Shown: positions 1-8,184 of the stretch, piece by piece
How the letters are laid out: every line of letters begins with the position of its first letter
Position numbering within the stretch: the stretch's first letter is position 1
Origin: JBJXGE01 sp046154185
Lineage (GTDB): Bacteria > Planctomycetota > UBA8108 > UBA1146 > JAJFFE01
Direction: 5' to 3'
DNA length: 64,000 nt
Assembly: GCA_046154185.1 (NCBI GenBank)
Contig: JBJXGE010000012.1
Span: 117,783-181,782, forward strand
Made by a program: the position numbers and the translations under genes
Notes under the pieces: model-generated
Told to the model about the DNA's origin: nothing
Seen by the model: only the letters and a program-made list of their open reading frames with translations
Database searches by the model: none

Positions 1-130
1 GCTCGGTTCGGCTCCATTCGAAGTAGTCGAGATACTTGGCGTGGTAGACGGCGCCCGAACAATCGGTGTCGGAGTAGCGGACCCGAATTTGGATGGCAAA
101 TGGTTCCGGCGGACGCGTCGAATCGGCCAA
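1..130 (-). CDS. YbgC/4-hydroxybenzoyl-CoA-type acyl-CoA thioesterase (N-terminal part; runs off the window)
   Basis: The leftward strand encodes about 43 residues containing VRYSDTDCSGAVYHAKYLDY followed by FEWSRTE. This is the signature of the YbgC-like hot-dog thioesterase family, in which the first Asp of DTDxxGxVYH is catalytic. No ATG is available because the frame is closed by a TGA just upstream. The start is probably one of three TTG codons; TTG at 130 is preferred because GGAG lies six bases before it (137-140). The family hydrolyses acyl-CoA thioesters in the cytoplasm. The gene lies 52 bases downstream of the MerR gene on the same strand, so the two may be co-transcribed and tied to the acyl-CoA operon on the other side. 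The C-terminal two thirds lie outside the window. Confidence 0.8.
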   Translation of the reverse strand, partial: MADSTRPPEPFAIQIRVRYSDTDCSGAVYHAKYLDYFEWSRTE

Positions 131-182
131 CTGCAACTCCAATTCTGCGCGACCTCACCGCCACGCAATGCGGCGAAGAACT

Positions 183-434
183 TCACGCCTGGCGAAAGCG
201 CGCCGCAAAGATCTCGCGGATGTCCCGCAACGTGTAGCCAGACCCATTGAGCTTCTGAATCATCTGTATTTTCTTGAGCACACTGGGATCAAAGAAATTT
301 CGACCCGTCTCCGTGACTCGCGCCGGTTCGATCAAGGTGAGTTGCAAGTAGCGGTACAACACTTGACGCGAGATCTTCGCTCGCTCAAGCACTTCCGCCG
401 TACGCAGGAGAACCGGTTCTTCGCTCGATGACAT
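183..434 (-). CDS. MerR-family transcriptional regulator, short
   Basis: 83 residues, little more than the N-terminal winged helix-turn-helix. LLRTAEVLERAKISRQVLYR is the recognition HTH (about residues 8-27). NFFDPSVLKKIQMIQKLNGSG and YTLRDIREIF follow the usual MerR pattern of a second helix pair. There is no long dimerisation helix or effector domain, so it resembles the short MerR-like regulators rather than metal- or drug-sensing ones. It starts with ATG at 434, divergent from the biotin ligase and propionyl-CoA operon. That arrangement and the palindrome at 491-511 suggest it controls the operon. Ligand unknown. Confidence 0.85.
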   Translation of the reverse strand: MSSSEEPVLLRTAEVLERAKISRQVLYRYLQLTLIEPARVTETGRNFFDPSVLKKIQMIQKLNGSGYTLRDIREIFAARFRQA

Positions 435-490
435 TCGAGTAACCTATCACAGCCATCTGATGGACTCAAAGCGTGGCGAATCGCCCACGA

Positions 491-511
491 GATTTGACGC
501 ACCGCCAAATC
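491..511. promoter_or_regulatory. inverted repeat, candidate operator between merR and birA
   Basis: GATTTG-N9-CAAATC is a perfect 6+6 inverted repeat in the divergent intergenic region, and it overlaps a TTGACG -35-like hexamer (494-499). No convincing -10 was found. MerR-type operators are dyads within the promoter spacer, so this is a plausible site for the adjacent regulator. Its position also argues that the biotin ligase starts at 557, not at the GTG at 473. Confidence 0.4.
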
Positions 512-556
512 GTCGCTTGGCTGCTACGCTCCACCCAACGAGCCATAGAGAGACGC

Positions 557-1333
557 ATGGGCGCGACTCCCGCGTGGAAAATCCTGACCTTGGACACCGT
601 CGACTCGACGCAGCTCGAACTCGAGCGTCGAATCGCCGCCGGCGCATCCGCCCGCACTGTCGTCGTCGCAGCGAACCAGACCGCCGGTCGCGGTCGGCAG
701 GGTCGCGTGTGGCTGAGTCCGAGCGGCGGATTGTGGTTCTCGTTGGTCATCGATCGGTGTACGCCGCCCGAGCCGATTCTCGGGTTGCTGATGGCGACGA
801 GCTGCGTTGCCGCGACCCGGAGTGAGTTAGCGACGGACGGCGCGGAGCGGCTTCGCATCAAGTGGCCGAATGATTTGATCATCGATGACCGCAAATGGGG
901 CGGCGTCCTCACCGACTGCCGTCCGCTCGCGAATTCCGGAACTCGCTACGTCTGCGGCGTCGGACTCAATCTGCAATCGGCGCCCCGCGACCTCCCCCCG
1001 ACTGCCCTTCCAGCCACTTCATTGCGCACGGAATTTGGCCAGAGCCCTTCACCTGACAGGCTCCTCTCTCGTATTCTTGCGCGCTTCGACGAGATCTTAG
1101 CAGTCGACGACCAGCGCGGCCGGGCCCATACGATCGAGCAAATCGTGCCGCTCGTCGCGACGATCGGCCGCTCGGTTTCATGGAGCGAAAGCCGACCGAC
1201 CGAACCGAAGGCCGCGGAACGGCAAGGACTCGCCGTCGGACTCGGTCTCGACGGCGCGCTCGAAATCGAGCACCCGAACGCGAGCCGAACCGCGATCCGA
1301 GTCAGCGAAGTGCAGCATGTGCGAACGAATTAA
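557..1333 (+). CDS. birA: biotin--[acetyl-CoA/propionyl-CoA carboxylase] ligase (BirA, no DNA-binding domain)
   Basis: About 258 residues. GRGRQGRVW (about residues 44-52) is the biotinyl-AMP-binding loop, KWPND (102-106) is the family hallmark, and KWGGVLTD contains the conserved Lys (113). The enzyme activates biotin with ATP and transfers it to a Lys in a carrier domain. It lacks the N-terminal HTH of E. coli BirA, so it is a class I, non-repressor ligase. An in-frame GTG at 473 would add 28 residues. ATG 557 is preferred because GAGAG lies just upstream and the 473 start would place the operator-like palindrome inside the gene. Its stop abuts the mutase ATG. Co-operonic placement with biotin carboxylase and BCCP suggests it services propionyl-CoA carboxylase. 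Confidence 0.92.
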   Translation: MGATPAWKILTLDTVDSTQLELERRIAAGASARTVVVAANQTAGRGRQGRVWLSPSGGLWFSLVIDRCTPPEPILGLLMATSCVAATRSELATDGAERLRIKWPNDLIIDDRKWGGVLTDCRPLANSGTRYVCGVGLNLQSAPRDLPPTALPATSLRTEFGQSPSPDRLLSRILARFDEILAVDDQRGRAHTIEQIVPLVATIGRSVSWSESRPTEPKAAERQGLAVGLGLDGALEIEHPNASRTAIRVSEVQHVRTN

Positions 1334-3034
1334 ATGAGCCGCGCCAACAAAGACCTGCCCGCTAGCAGCAGCCGAGAGTCGCCCGCCGCCGACGCGGCGC
1401 CCGCGCCGATCGACCTCCGCTGGCAGCACCAAACCTACGCCCCGTTCATCGCGAAACACCCGGAACGCAAACCGGCGTTTCGTTCCGCCGCCGGGATCGA
1501 GCTCCCGCCCGCGCTTTGTCTCAAGGGCGGCGAAAACGCTGGCGGCGCGGAAGGTCCCGGCGAACATCCCTACACGCGCGGGATCTTTCCTTCGATGTAT
1601 CGCGGGCGACTTTGGACGATGCGGCAGTACGCCGGCTATTCTTCCCCGCGCGATACCAATGAGCGCTTTCGCTTCCTCCTTGCGTCCGGAACCACGGGGC
1701 TTTCGGTGGCGTTCGACCTGCCAACGCAGATCGGCTACGACTCCGATCATCCGCTCGCCGAGGGAGAAGTCGGGCGCGTCGGAGTGCCGATCTCGACCAT
1801 CGAGGATATGGACTTGCTCCTCCGCGGTATCCCGCTCGAGGAAGTCTCGATCTCGATGACGATCAATTCCACCGCGCCGATCTTGCTCGGCCTCCTCTGC
1901 GCGCTCGCGCGCCGACGCGGCGTCGCGTGGTCGCAACTGCGCGGCACCATCCAAAATGATGTGCTCAAGGAGTACACGGCGCGCGGCACGCAGCGGTTTC
2001 CGGTCGCGGCATCCCTCAAGCTCGCGGTCGATGTGATTGAGTTTGCGACGAACGAACTGCCGCGTTTTCATCCGATCAGTATCAGCGGATATCACATTCG
2101 CGAAGCCGGCGCGACCGCGATCGAAGAAGTCGGGTTCACGCTCGCCAATGGCATCGCATATCTCGACGCGTGTCGGGCGCGGAAGCTCGATCTCGCGCAA
2201 GTCGGGCGGCGGTTGTCATTCTTCTTCAACGCCCACAATCAGCTCTTCGAAGAAGTCGCGAAGTTTCGCGCCGCGCGCCGGCTGTGGGCGCAGTTGTGCA
2301 CTGAGCGGTTTGGCATCACCGATCCGCAAGCCTGCCAATTGCGTTTTCACACCCAGACGGGCGGCTCGACACTGACGGCGCAAGAACCCGCGAACAACAT
2401 CGTTCGCGTCACGATTCAGGCGCTCGCCGCCGTCCTCGGCGGCACGCAGTCGCTTCACACCAACGGCAGCGATGAAGCGCTTTCGCTCCCTTCGGCCGAG
2501 TCGGCGAAGCTCGCGCTCCGCACGCAGCAAATACTCGCCACCGAGGCCGGTGTGACCGAAGTCGCCGATCCACTCGGCGGCTGCCCGTACGTCGAGTACT
2601 TGACTGATGCCGTGGTGACGGGCGCCCGCGCGCTGATCGCCGAAATCGATGCGCAGGGCGGCACCGTGAAGGCCATCGAAAACGGCTTCGTGCGGCGTCG
2701 CATCGAAGCCAGCGCGTATCATGCGCAAGTCGCGATCGATTCCGGCGAAGCCGCGCCGGTTGGCGTCGCTCCGGGTGGCGAGATTCCGGACGCGCCGTTT
2801 CGCGTCGATCCGACCATCGAAACCGAGTTGCGCGCCGAACTCGTGCGCCGCAAGCGCGCACGAACCGGCGCCGCGCATTCGGACGCGCTAAAAACCTTGC
2901 GCAGCGCCGCCGCCGTGAGCACGCAGAATTTGCTGCCGAGCATCATCACGGCGCTCGAAGCCGACGCCACGCTGGGAGAAGTCGCCGCCACGCTGGCCGC
3001 CGAGTACGGAGAGTTCAAAGATGTCGTCAGCTAG
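1334..3034 (+). CDS. mutA/mcmA: methylmalonyl-CoA mutase, large (catalytic) subunit
   Basis: 566 residues: the TIM-barrel substrate-binding part of an acyl-CoA mutase, without its own B12 domain. TRGIFPSMYRGRLWTMRQYA, the following GY, TIQNDVLKEY and SLHTNGSDEAL are strongly conserved in the family. Tyr99 (in RQYAGY) and Arg217 (in KEYTARG) match the residues that define methylmalonyl-CoA specificity (Tyr89/Arg207 of the Propionibacterium enzyme, both offset by 10). Isobutyryl-CoA mutase has Phe/Gln there. It converts (R)-methylmalonyl-CoA to succinyl-CoA with adenosylcobalamin. The ATG follows the birA stop directly and the end overlaps the small subunit by 14 bases, so stoichiometric translation is likely. 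The cobalamin domain is a separate gene, as in archaeal two-subunit mutases. No MeaB/ArgK chaperone is seen in the window. Confidence 0.95.
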   Translation: MSRANKDLPASSSRESPAADAAPAPIDLRWQHQTYAPFIAKHPERKPAFRSAAGIELPPALCLKGGENAGGAEGPGEHPYTRGIFPSMYRGRLWTMRQYAGYSSPRDTNERFRFLLASGTTGLSVAFDLPTQIGYDSDHPLAEGEVGRVGVPISTIEDMDLLLRGIPLEEVSISMTINSTAPILLGLLCALARRRGVAWSQLRGTIQNDVLKEYTARGTQRFPVAASLKLAVDVIEFATNELPRFHPISISGYHIREAGATAIEEVGFTLANGIAYLDACRARKLDLAQVGRRLSFFFNAHNQLFEEVAKFRAARRLWAQLCTERFGITDPQACQLRFHTQTGGSTLTAQEPANNIVRVTIQALAAVLGGTQSLHTNGSDEALSLPSAESAKLALRTQQILATEAGVTEVADPLGGCPYVEYLTDAVVTGARALIAEIDAQGGTVKAIENGFVRRRIEASAYHAQVAIDSGEAAPVGVAPGGEIPDAPFRVDPTIETELRAELVRRKRARTGAAHSDALKTLRSAAAVSTQNLLPSIITALEADATLGEVAATLAAEYGEFKDVVS

Positions 3035-3506
3035 TCGCGGAGATGTTCCGATTCGCGTGCTGCTCGCGAAACCGGGCCTCGACGGCCACGACCGCGGCGT
3101 GCGACTCGTGTTGCGCGCGCTCCGCGACGCCGGCATGGAAGTGATTTACACCGGCCTCCGCGCCACCGCCGAGGAGATCGTGCGCGCAGCACTCGAGGAA
3201 GACGCGGAAGCGATCGGTCTCTCGAGCTTGTCGGGCGCGCACGAAAGGCATTTCTTGCGCGTCGCCGAGCTACTCCGGCAACAAGGCGCCGACGACGTGC
3301 TGCTCTTCTGCGGCGGGATCATCCCGAAAGCCGATTGGGATCAACTCAAGGCAGCCGGCTACCGCGCGGTTTTTGCGCCGGGGACGCCGCTCCAGGAAAT
3401 TGTCGACTTCCTGCGCGCGCAGTTGCGTCCGAACGCGAAAGCGGCTACACACGAATCCTCGACCGATGCCGGTGATCCGTCGAGCACCAGCGGCAAGGGA
3501 GCGTAA
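3021..3506 (+). CDS. mutB/mcmB: methylmalonyl-CoA mutase, cobalamin-binding subunit
   Basis: 161 residues with a B12-binding Rossmann-like domain. LLAKPGLDGHDRGVRLV carries the DxHxxG motif (Asp21, His23, Gly26), His23 being the lower axial cobalt ligand. GLSSLSGAH gives the SxL segment and FCGGIIP the GG motif that cradles the nucleotide loop. It supplies the cofactor domain to the catalytic subunit encoded just upstream, which it overlaps by 14 bases. The last 30 residues are a low-complexity tail. The stop codon overlaps the epimerase ATG by one base. Length is typical of the separate small-subunit form. Confidence 0.94.
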   Translation: MSSASRGDVPIRVLLAKPGLDGHDRGVRLVLRALRDAGMEVIYTGLRATAEEIVRAALEEDAEAIGLSSLSGAHERHFLRVAELLRQQGADDVLLFCGGIIPKADWDQLKAAGYRAVFAPGTPLQEIVDFLRAQLRPNAKAATHESSTDAGDPSSTSGKGA

Positions 3507-3928
3507 TGTCACTCGTCATGGATCACATCGGCGTTGCGGTCGCCGAACTCGACGCGGCACTCGCAGTTTGGCGCGACCAGCTCGGCATGCCTTGTCTAGA
3601 AATCGAAGACGTGGCGAACCTCGGCGTGCGCGTCGCGATTCTCGATAGTGGTCCGACGAAGACCGAATTACTCGAACCGCTCGGACCCGACTCGACGGTC
3701 GGGAAGTTTCTCGCCGCGGGTCGCAAAGGGATCCATCACGTCGCGTATAGAACGACGGAGATCGACGCCGTGCTCGCGCGCCTCCGGAGTGCCGGAGTGC
3801 GACTCATTCATGAGCAAGCAGTGCCCGGCAGTCGCGGCACGCGCGTCGCGTTCATTCATCCGGCGAGTTGCAATGGCGTGCTCGTCGAGCTCGTCGAGTA
3901 CCCGGTTGCGAAAGGCGGTGGACATTGA
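3506..3928 (+). CDS. mce: methylmalonyl-CoA epimerase
   Basis: 140 residues, two betaalphabetabetabeta repeats of the vicinal-oxygen-chelate (glyoxalase) fold. His7 in MDHIGVAV, His78 in GIHHVAY and Glu128 in LVELVEY are the expected metal ligands. It interconverts (S)- and (R)-methylmalonyl-CoA, linking the carboxylase product to the mutase substrate. The gene overlaps the cobalamin subunit by one base, and its TGA overlaps a TTG start for the carboxylase beta chain (TTGA). The operon context makes the assignment over other VOC proteins secure. Confidence 0.94.
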   Translation: MSLVMDHIGVAVAELDAALAVWRDQLGMPCLEIEDVANLGVRVAILDSGPTKTELLEPLGPDSTVGKFLAAGRKGIHHVAYRTTEIDAVLARLRSAGVRLIHEQAVPGSRGTRVAFIHPASCNGVLVELVEYPVAKGGGH

Positions 3929-5472
3929 AGTCGACAAATCGCGCCCGCGTCCGCGCGCTTCGTGACGCTGCGCTCGCCGGCGGAGGCGAAGATAAGGTCC
4001 GCCGCCAACACGAGCGTGGCAAATTGACGGCGCGCGAGCGCATCGCCTTCTTAGTCGATGAAGGCACGTTCACCGAGTCCGACAGTTTGGTGCAGCATCG
4101 TTGCCGCGATTTCGGCATGGAGTCGCGGCGCGTGCCCGGCGATGGCGTCGTGACTGGCTGGGGCGCGATCAACGGCCGGCAAGTATTTCTCTTCAGTCAG
4201 GACTTCACCGTCGAAGGCGGTAGCTTATCGGGATCGAACGCCGCCAAAATCGTGAAGATGATGGACATGGCTTTGAAAGTCGGCGCGCCGCTCGTCGGTC
4301 TCAATGACTCCGGCGGCGCGCGCATCCAAGAAGGAGTCGCGAGTCTCGCCGGCTACTCGGACATTTTCCTGCGCAACACGCTCGCCTCGGGCGTGGTGCC
4401 GCAAGTCTCCGCGATCATGGGCCCGTGCGCGGGCGGCGCGGTGTATTCGCCGGCCATTACCGATTTCACGTTCATGGTGGAGCAATCGAGCTACATGTTC
4501 GTGACCGGTCCGAACGTCGTGAAGACCGTCACGCACGAATCGGTGACGTCGGAAGAACTCGGCGGCGCGCGCACGCACAACGAGCGCAGCGGCGTCGCGC
4601 ATTTCATGGCGCGTTCCGATCGCGATTGCCTCGACGGCGTGCGGCGACTGCTCTCGTATTTGCCCTCGAACAACCTCGAGTCGCCGCCGAGGACGGATTG
4701 CGATGACCCCCTTGACCGCGCCGACCCCGAGCTCGCCACGATCGTGCCGGCGAACGCCGAAAAACCGTACGACGTCAAAGAAGTCGTCAAGCGCGTCGTC
4801 GATCGTGACAGTTTCTTTGAAGTGCAAGAACACTACGCCGGCAATATCGTCGTTGGATTTGCGCGGCTCGGCGGCATGCCGGTCGGCATTGTCGCCAATC
4901 AACCGCTCGTCCTCGCGGGCTGCCTCGACATCAAAGCGAGCTGCAAGGCCGCGCGCTTCATCCGTAGCTGCGATTGCTACAACGTGCCGATCGTCACGTT
5001 TGTCGACGTCCCCGGTTTTTTGCCCGGCACTGACCAAGAATGGAGCGGCGTGATCCGCCACGGCGCGAAACTTCTGTACGCGTACTGCGAAGCAACCGTG
5101 CCGAAGCTGACGGTCATTTTGCGTAAGGCCTACGGCGGCGCGTACGCCGTGATGTCGTCGAAGCACTTGCGCGGCGATCTCAACCTCGCGTGGCCGACCG
5201 CCGAGATCGCGGTGATGGGCGCGAAGGGCGCCGTGGAGATTTTGTTTCGACGCGAGATTGAAGCGGCGGGCGATCCGGCGCGCGCGGAAGCGCAACGCAT
5301 CGCGGAGTACAACGAGCTGTTCGCGACGCCGTTCATCGCCGCGGAGCGCGGCTATGTCGATGACGTGATTGAGGAGCCGGACACGCGGCGGCGCTTGATC
5401 GCCGGCCTCAAGCTATTCGCGACCAAACGAGATCGCAATCCGCCACGCAAACACGGCAACATTCCACTTTGA
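3925..5472 (+). CDS. pccB: propionyl-CoA carboxylase, beta (carboxyltransferase) subunit
   Basis: About 515 residues of the biotin-dependent carboxyltransferase family. RIQEGVASLAGY, GPCAGGAVYSPA and DVPGFLPGTDQEW form the acyl-CoA and biotin sites; YGGAYAVMSSK follows. It transfers CO2 from carboxybiotin to propionyl-CoA. The chosen start is TTG at 3925, giving a TTGA overlap with the epimerase stop and a usual family N-terminus (KSTNRARVRALRDAALAG). An in-frame ATG at 3868 lies inside the epimerase gene and would add 19 Arg-rich residues; it is less likely. The neighbouring mutase and epimerase favour propionyl-CoA over acetyl-CoA, though dual-substrate enzymes exist. Confidence 0.93.
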   Translation: MKSTNRARVRALRDAALAGGGEDKVRRQHERGKLTARERIAFLVDEGTFTESDSLVQHRCRDFGMESRRVPGDGVVTGWGAINGRQVFLFSQDFTVEGGSLSGSNAAKIVKMMDMALKVGAPLVGLNDSGGARIQEGVASLAGYSDIFLRNTLASGVVPQVSAIMGPCAGGAVYSPAITDFTFMVEQSSYMFVTGPNVVKTVTHESVTSEELGGARTHNERSGVAHFMARSDRDCLDGVRRLLSYLPSNNLESPPRTDCDDPLDRADPELATIVPANAEKPYDVKEVVKRVVDRDSFFEVQEHYAGNIVVGFARLGGMPVGIVANQPLVLAGCLDIKASCKAARFIRSCDCYNVPIVTFVDVPGFLPGTDQEWSGVIRHGAKLLYAYCEATVPKLTVILRKAYGGAYAVMSSKHLRGDLNLAWPTAEIAVMGAKGAVEILFRREIEAAGDPARAEAQRIAEYNELFATPFIAAERGYVDDVIEEPDTRRRLIAGLKLFATKRDRNPPRKHGNIPL

Positions 5473-5491
5473 GTCGAGAGCCTTTCGATCG

Positions 5492-7063
5492 ATGAAAAAC
5501 CAGCCCGCGCTGCGCGCGCACGGCAAGAACTTGCGTAAAGTGCTGGTCGCCAATCGCGGCGAGATCGCCATCCGCGTCTTTCAGTGCTGCCGGGAGAACG
5601 GCATCGCCACCGTCGCGGTTTACTCCGAAGCCGACGCGCACGCGCCGCATCGCTATGCGGCCGACGAATCGGTGCTTATCGGCGGACCGGCGGCGCGCGA
5701 CTCCTATTTGCGGGCCGAAGCCGTCATCGAAGCCGCGCGAGTGAGCGGCGCCGATGCGGTGCATCCCGGCTACGGATTCCTCTCCGAGAACGCCGGCTTC
5801 GCGCGCGCGGTCGAGGCGGCAGGTCTCACCTTCATCGGCCCGACGCCCCTCAACATCGAGCAAATGGGCGACAAGTCGATGGCGCGCCGACTCATGCAGG
5901 CCGCGGGCGTGCCGGTCGTGCCGGGCACCGAAGCGCCGATCGGTGACGAAGCGGACCTCATTGCGCAAGCGAAGCGCATCGGCTATCCGCTGCTCGTCAA
6001 AGCGGTCGGCGGCGGCGGCGGCAAGGGTATTCGTCGCGTCGCGAATGAGTCGGAATTGCTCGCGGGTTTTCGACGGTCGAGTTCCGAGGCGAACGCCGCG
6101 TTCGGCGATGCGCGCGTGTATCTCGAGCGCTACATCAAACCGGCGCGCCACATCGAAGCGCAAGTATTCGGCGATGGTCGCGGCGGCGCATTGTTCCTCG
6201 GCGAACGTGAGTGTTCGCTCCAACGCAATCACCAGAAGTTGCTCGAAGAGTCGCCCTCCCCGGCGCTGACGCCGGAGCTGCGCAAGCAGTTGCGGGAAGC
6301 GGCGCTCAACGGCGTCCGCGCCATTCGATATCGCGGTGCCGGCACGCTCGAGTTTCTGTTCGACGACGCCCGTCGCGAGTTTTGTTTTCTCGAGATGAAC
6401 ACGCGCCTACAGGTCGAGCATCCCGTGACCGAGATGGTCACGCGGTGGGACCTCGTGCGTGAGCAATTGCGCATCGCAGCCGGCGGCACGCTCGACGGCG
6501 TCGAGGAGCCGGACCGACACGGTCACGCGCTCGAGTTTCGCATCTACGCGGAAGACCCCTATCGCGGCTTTCGCCCGTCGACCGGTCGCATTGAAGCGCT
6601 GCGCCTCCCGCATGCGCCGTTCACGCGCATCGATCACGCGATTCGCGACGGCTACGTCGTGCCGCCCTACTACGATCCGATGCTCGGGAAACTCATCGTC
6701 TGGGGCGCGGACCGACCGGAGGCGATCGAGCGTATGAAAGCCTTGTTGCAGCGCGTCCGCATCGGCGGGATCCACACGACGGTCCCACTCGGCGTCGAGA
6801 TCTGCGCGTGGCCCGCGTTCCTTGCCGGTCGCTGCACGACCGATTCACTCGAGGAGTGGTTGCGCGAACGCGCGACGAAGCAGCGCGCCGAACCGCCCTT
6901 GAAAGTGCAACTCGCGGGCATCGTCGCGCGCGCGGCGTTGGAGCGCGCGGGGTCGAAGGCGGGCGCGCCGCGCGCGGCGGTCGCGGTCGATTCGAGCGTC
7001 GAGAGTGCGTGGCTCCGCGCCGCGCGGCTCGAGGGCACCGGTCGCAATGATGGGAGTCGCTGA
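5492..7063 (+). CDS. pccA: propionyl-CoA carboxylase, biotin carboxylase subunit
   Basis: 523 residues. KVLVANRGEIAIR starts the biotin carboxylase N-domain, VHPGYGFLSEN is conserved, KAVGGGGGKGIR (about residue 170) is the ATP-grasp glycine-rich loop, and EMNTRLQVEHPVTEMVT (about residue 300) carries the catalytic Glu/Arg cluster. It carboxylates biotin on the carrier with ATP and bicarbonate. It ends after the biotin carboxylase C-domain. The carrier domain, fused in many PccA proteins, is the next gene, starting within the stop codon (TGATG). The final 40 residues are Ala/Arg-rich and not conserved by eye. Confidence 0.93.
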   Translation: MKNQPALRAHGKNLRKVLVANRGEIAIRVFQCCRENGIATVAVYSEADAHAPHRYAADESVLIGGPAARDSYLRAEAVIEAARVSGADAVHPGYGFLSENAGFARAVEAAGLTFIGPTPLNIEQMGDKSMARRLMQAAGVPVVPGTEAPIGDEADLIAQAKRIGYPLLVKAVGGGGGKGIRRVANESELLAGFRRSSSEANAAFGDARVYLERYIKPARHIEAQVFGDGRGGALFLGERECSLQRNHQKLLEESPSPALTPELRKQLREAALNGVRAIRYRGAGTLEFLFDDARREFCFLEMNTRLQVEHPVTEMVTRWDLVREQLRIAAGGTLDGVEEPDRHGHALEFRIYAEDPYRGFRPSTGRIEALRLPHAPFTRIDHAIRDGYVVPPYYDPMLGKLIVWGADRPEAIERMKALLQRVRIGGIHTTVPLGVEICAWPAFLAGRCTTDSLEEWLRERATKQRAEPPLKVQLAGIVARAALERAGSKAGAPRAAVAVDSSVESAWLRAARLEGTGRNDGSR

Positions 7064-7593
7064 TGCGTTACGAGCTGGCAGGCGAAGGCTGGCAGCGCGA
7101 CTATCGAGTGCGCCACGATGCGAATACCGGCGAATGGCGCATCACCGGAGTCGACGGTGTGGTCCATACGATGCGCGTGGAGAAAATCGATGGGGGCGTC
7201 TTGCGGCTCGAGCTCGGCGCGGAAACCCACAGTTTGACGCTCCTGCCCGGCAATCAACCGGGCGCGCCGCTCCGGTTGTTGTTTGACGATCACTATTTTG
7301 AGATGGACGTCCGCGACGAACTCGACTTGCTCGAACGCGAGTTTGGTCGCAAAGCGTGCGCGGGCGGTCCGCAAGAGCTGCGCAGCATTATTCCGGGAAT
7401 CATCAAACGCCTCGCCGTCAAGGAAGGCGATGCCGTCTGCGCCGGCCAGTCGATTCTCATCTTGGAAGCGATGAAGATGGAGAATGACGTGCTCGCGAAC
7501 GTCGATGGCGTCGTCGTTCGCTTGCACGTCACGGAAGGAACCGTGGTGGCGACCGGGGTCACGCTAGCCGTGATCCGACCGCACACCGAATAG
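7063..7593 (+). CDS. biotin carboxyl carrier protein of propionyl-CoA carboxylase
   Basis: 176 residues. The C-terminal third is a biotinyl domain with EAMKMEN; the acceptor is Lys138. SIIPGIIKRLAVKEGDAV and GTVVATGVTLAVI form the two halves of the barrel. The N-terminal ~100 residues resemble the BT (biotin carboxylase-carboxyltransferase-bridging) region found between BC and BCCP domains of PccA. So this looks like the split-off C-terminal part of a PccA-type chain rather than an acetyl-CoA carboxylase BCCP. It overlaps the upstream gene by one base and is last in the operon, 11 bases from the convergent pseudopilin gene. No terminator hairpin is visible between them. Confidence 0.92.
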   Translation: MRYELAGEGWQRDYRVRHDANTGEWRITGVDGVVHTMRVEKIDGGVLRLELGAETHSLTLLPGNQPGAPLRLLFDDHYFEMDVRDELDLLEREFGRKACAGGPQELRSIIPGIIKRLAVKEGDAVCAGQSILILEAMKMENDVLANVDGVVVRLHVTEGTVVATGVTLAVIRPHTE

Positions 7594-7604
7594 CGCGCCC
7601 CGCT

Positions 7605-8036
7605 CTACTCGATCGGGGAGTCGGTCGGCGTGGCCGGACCGGCGCTCGAGAAGCGAATCACGCCGGACTCGTCGCAGAGAAAAAAGCGGTCACCGGTGTT
7701 GCCGGGCGTATTCGGGTCCGCGGAGATCGCCCACGTCGCGCTGGTCGGCGCGATCGGATCCGCGTACACGTAACCGTGACGCGGCGTGCTCAAAAACGTC
7801 GTGTCGACCAAACTACGATTGATGAGGTCCGTAACGGTGCCATATTGCCCCGTGCGGATTCGGTGCACCGCCTGCGCGTCGCGCAAGCAGTGGAGCGACG
7901 CGACGGCATTCGCCTCATTGCCGATCTTTCTCGCGTTCAAGAATCCCGGAATCGCCATCGCGACGATCACCGCGACTACCGAGACGACGACCATCAGCTC
8001 GATGAGCGTGAATCCCCGTTGTTCCTTGTGATACAT
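7605..8036 (-). CDS. type IV pilin-like / type II secretion pseudopilin (GspG-like)
   Basis: 143 residues. The N-terminus carries the class III leader peptide with cleavage between Gly8 and Phe9: QRG|FTLIELMVVVSVVAVIVA, with the conserved Glu at +5 (Glu13). The hydrophobic helix then gives IPGFLNARK, typical of major pseudopilins. The globular part has one Cys pair candidate only and ends in a Thr/Pro-rich tail. It would be processed by a prepilin peptidase and sit in the inner membrane before assembly. The gene stands alone, with no other secretion genes nearby. Short stand-alone pilin-like proteins of this kind are frequent in Planctomycetota. Confidence 0.88.
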   Translation of the reverse strand: MYHKEQRGFTLIELMVVVSVVAVIVAMAIPGFLNARKIGNEANAVASLHCLRDAQAVHRIRTGQYGTVTDLINRSLVDTTFLSTPRHGYVYADPIAPTSATWAISADPNTPGNTGDRFFLCDESGVIRFSSAGPATPTDSPIE

Positions 8037-8184
8037 GTCTGCAACTCCCTTCTCGTCGCCATCGGGCGACCCAAGGGGAGATGGAAGTTTCGGGCCCGCC
8101 GCCGCCCGATTCCACGAACGCCGCTATGCTCGCGAAGTTATGCGCTCCGGCCGATCGCGCTCGCGACAAAATTCGTCCGCCGCG

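Noticed and set aside
473..556. GTG 473 as the biotin ligase start
   Set aside because: Would add 28 non-conserved residues and put the operator-like dyad inside the gene; ATG 557 matches the family N-terminus.
1178..2200. Long open frame (340 codons) on the leftward strand, antisense to the mutase
   Set aside because: Arg/Asp-rich shadow caused by the strong third-position GC bias of the real gene; no domain or ribosome-binding site.
1334..3034. Isobutyryl-CoA, ethylmalonyl-CoA or 2-hydroxyisobutyryl-CoA mutase instead of methylmalonyl-CoA mutase
   Set aside because: Tyr99 and Arg217 match the methylmalonyl-CoA enzyme, and epimerase and propionyl-CoA carboxylase genes follow in the operon.
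6670..7527. Leftward open frame over the biotin carboxylase and BCCP genes
   Set aside because: Antisense shadow; both overlapped genes are unambiguous.
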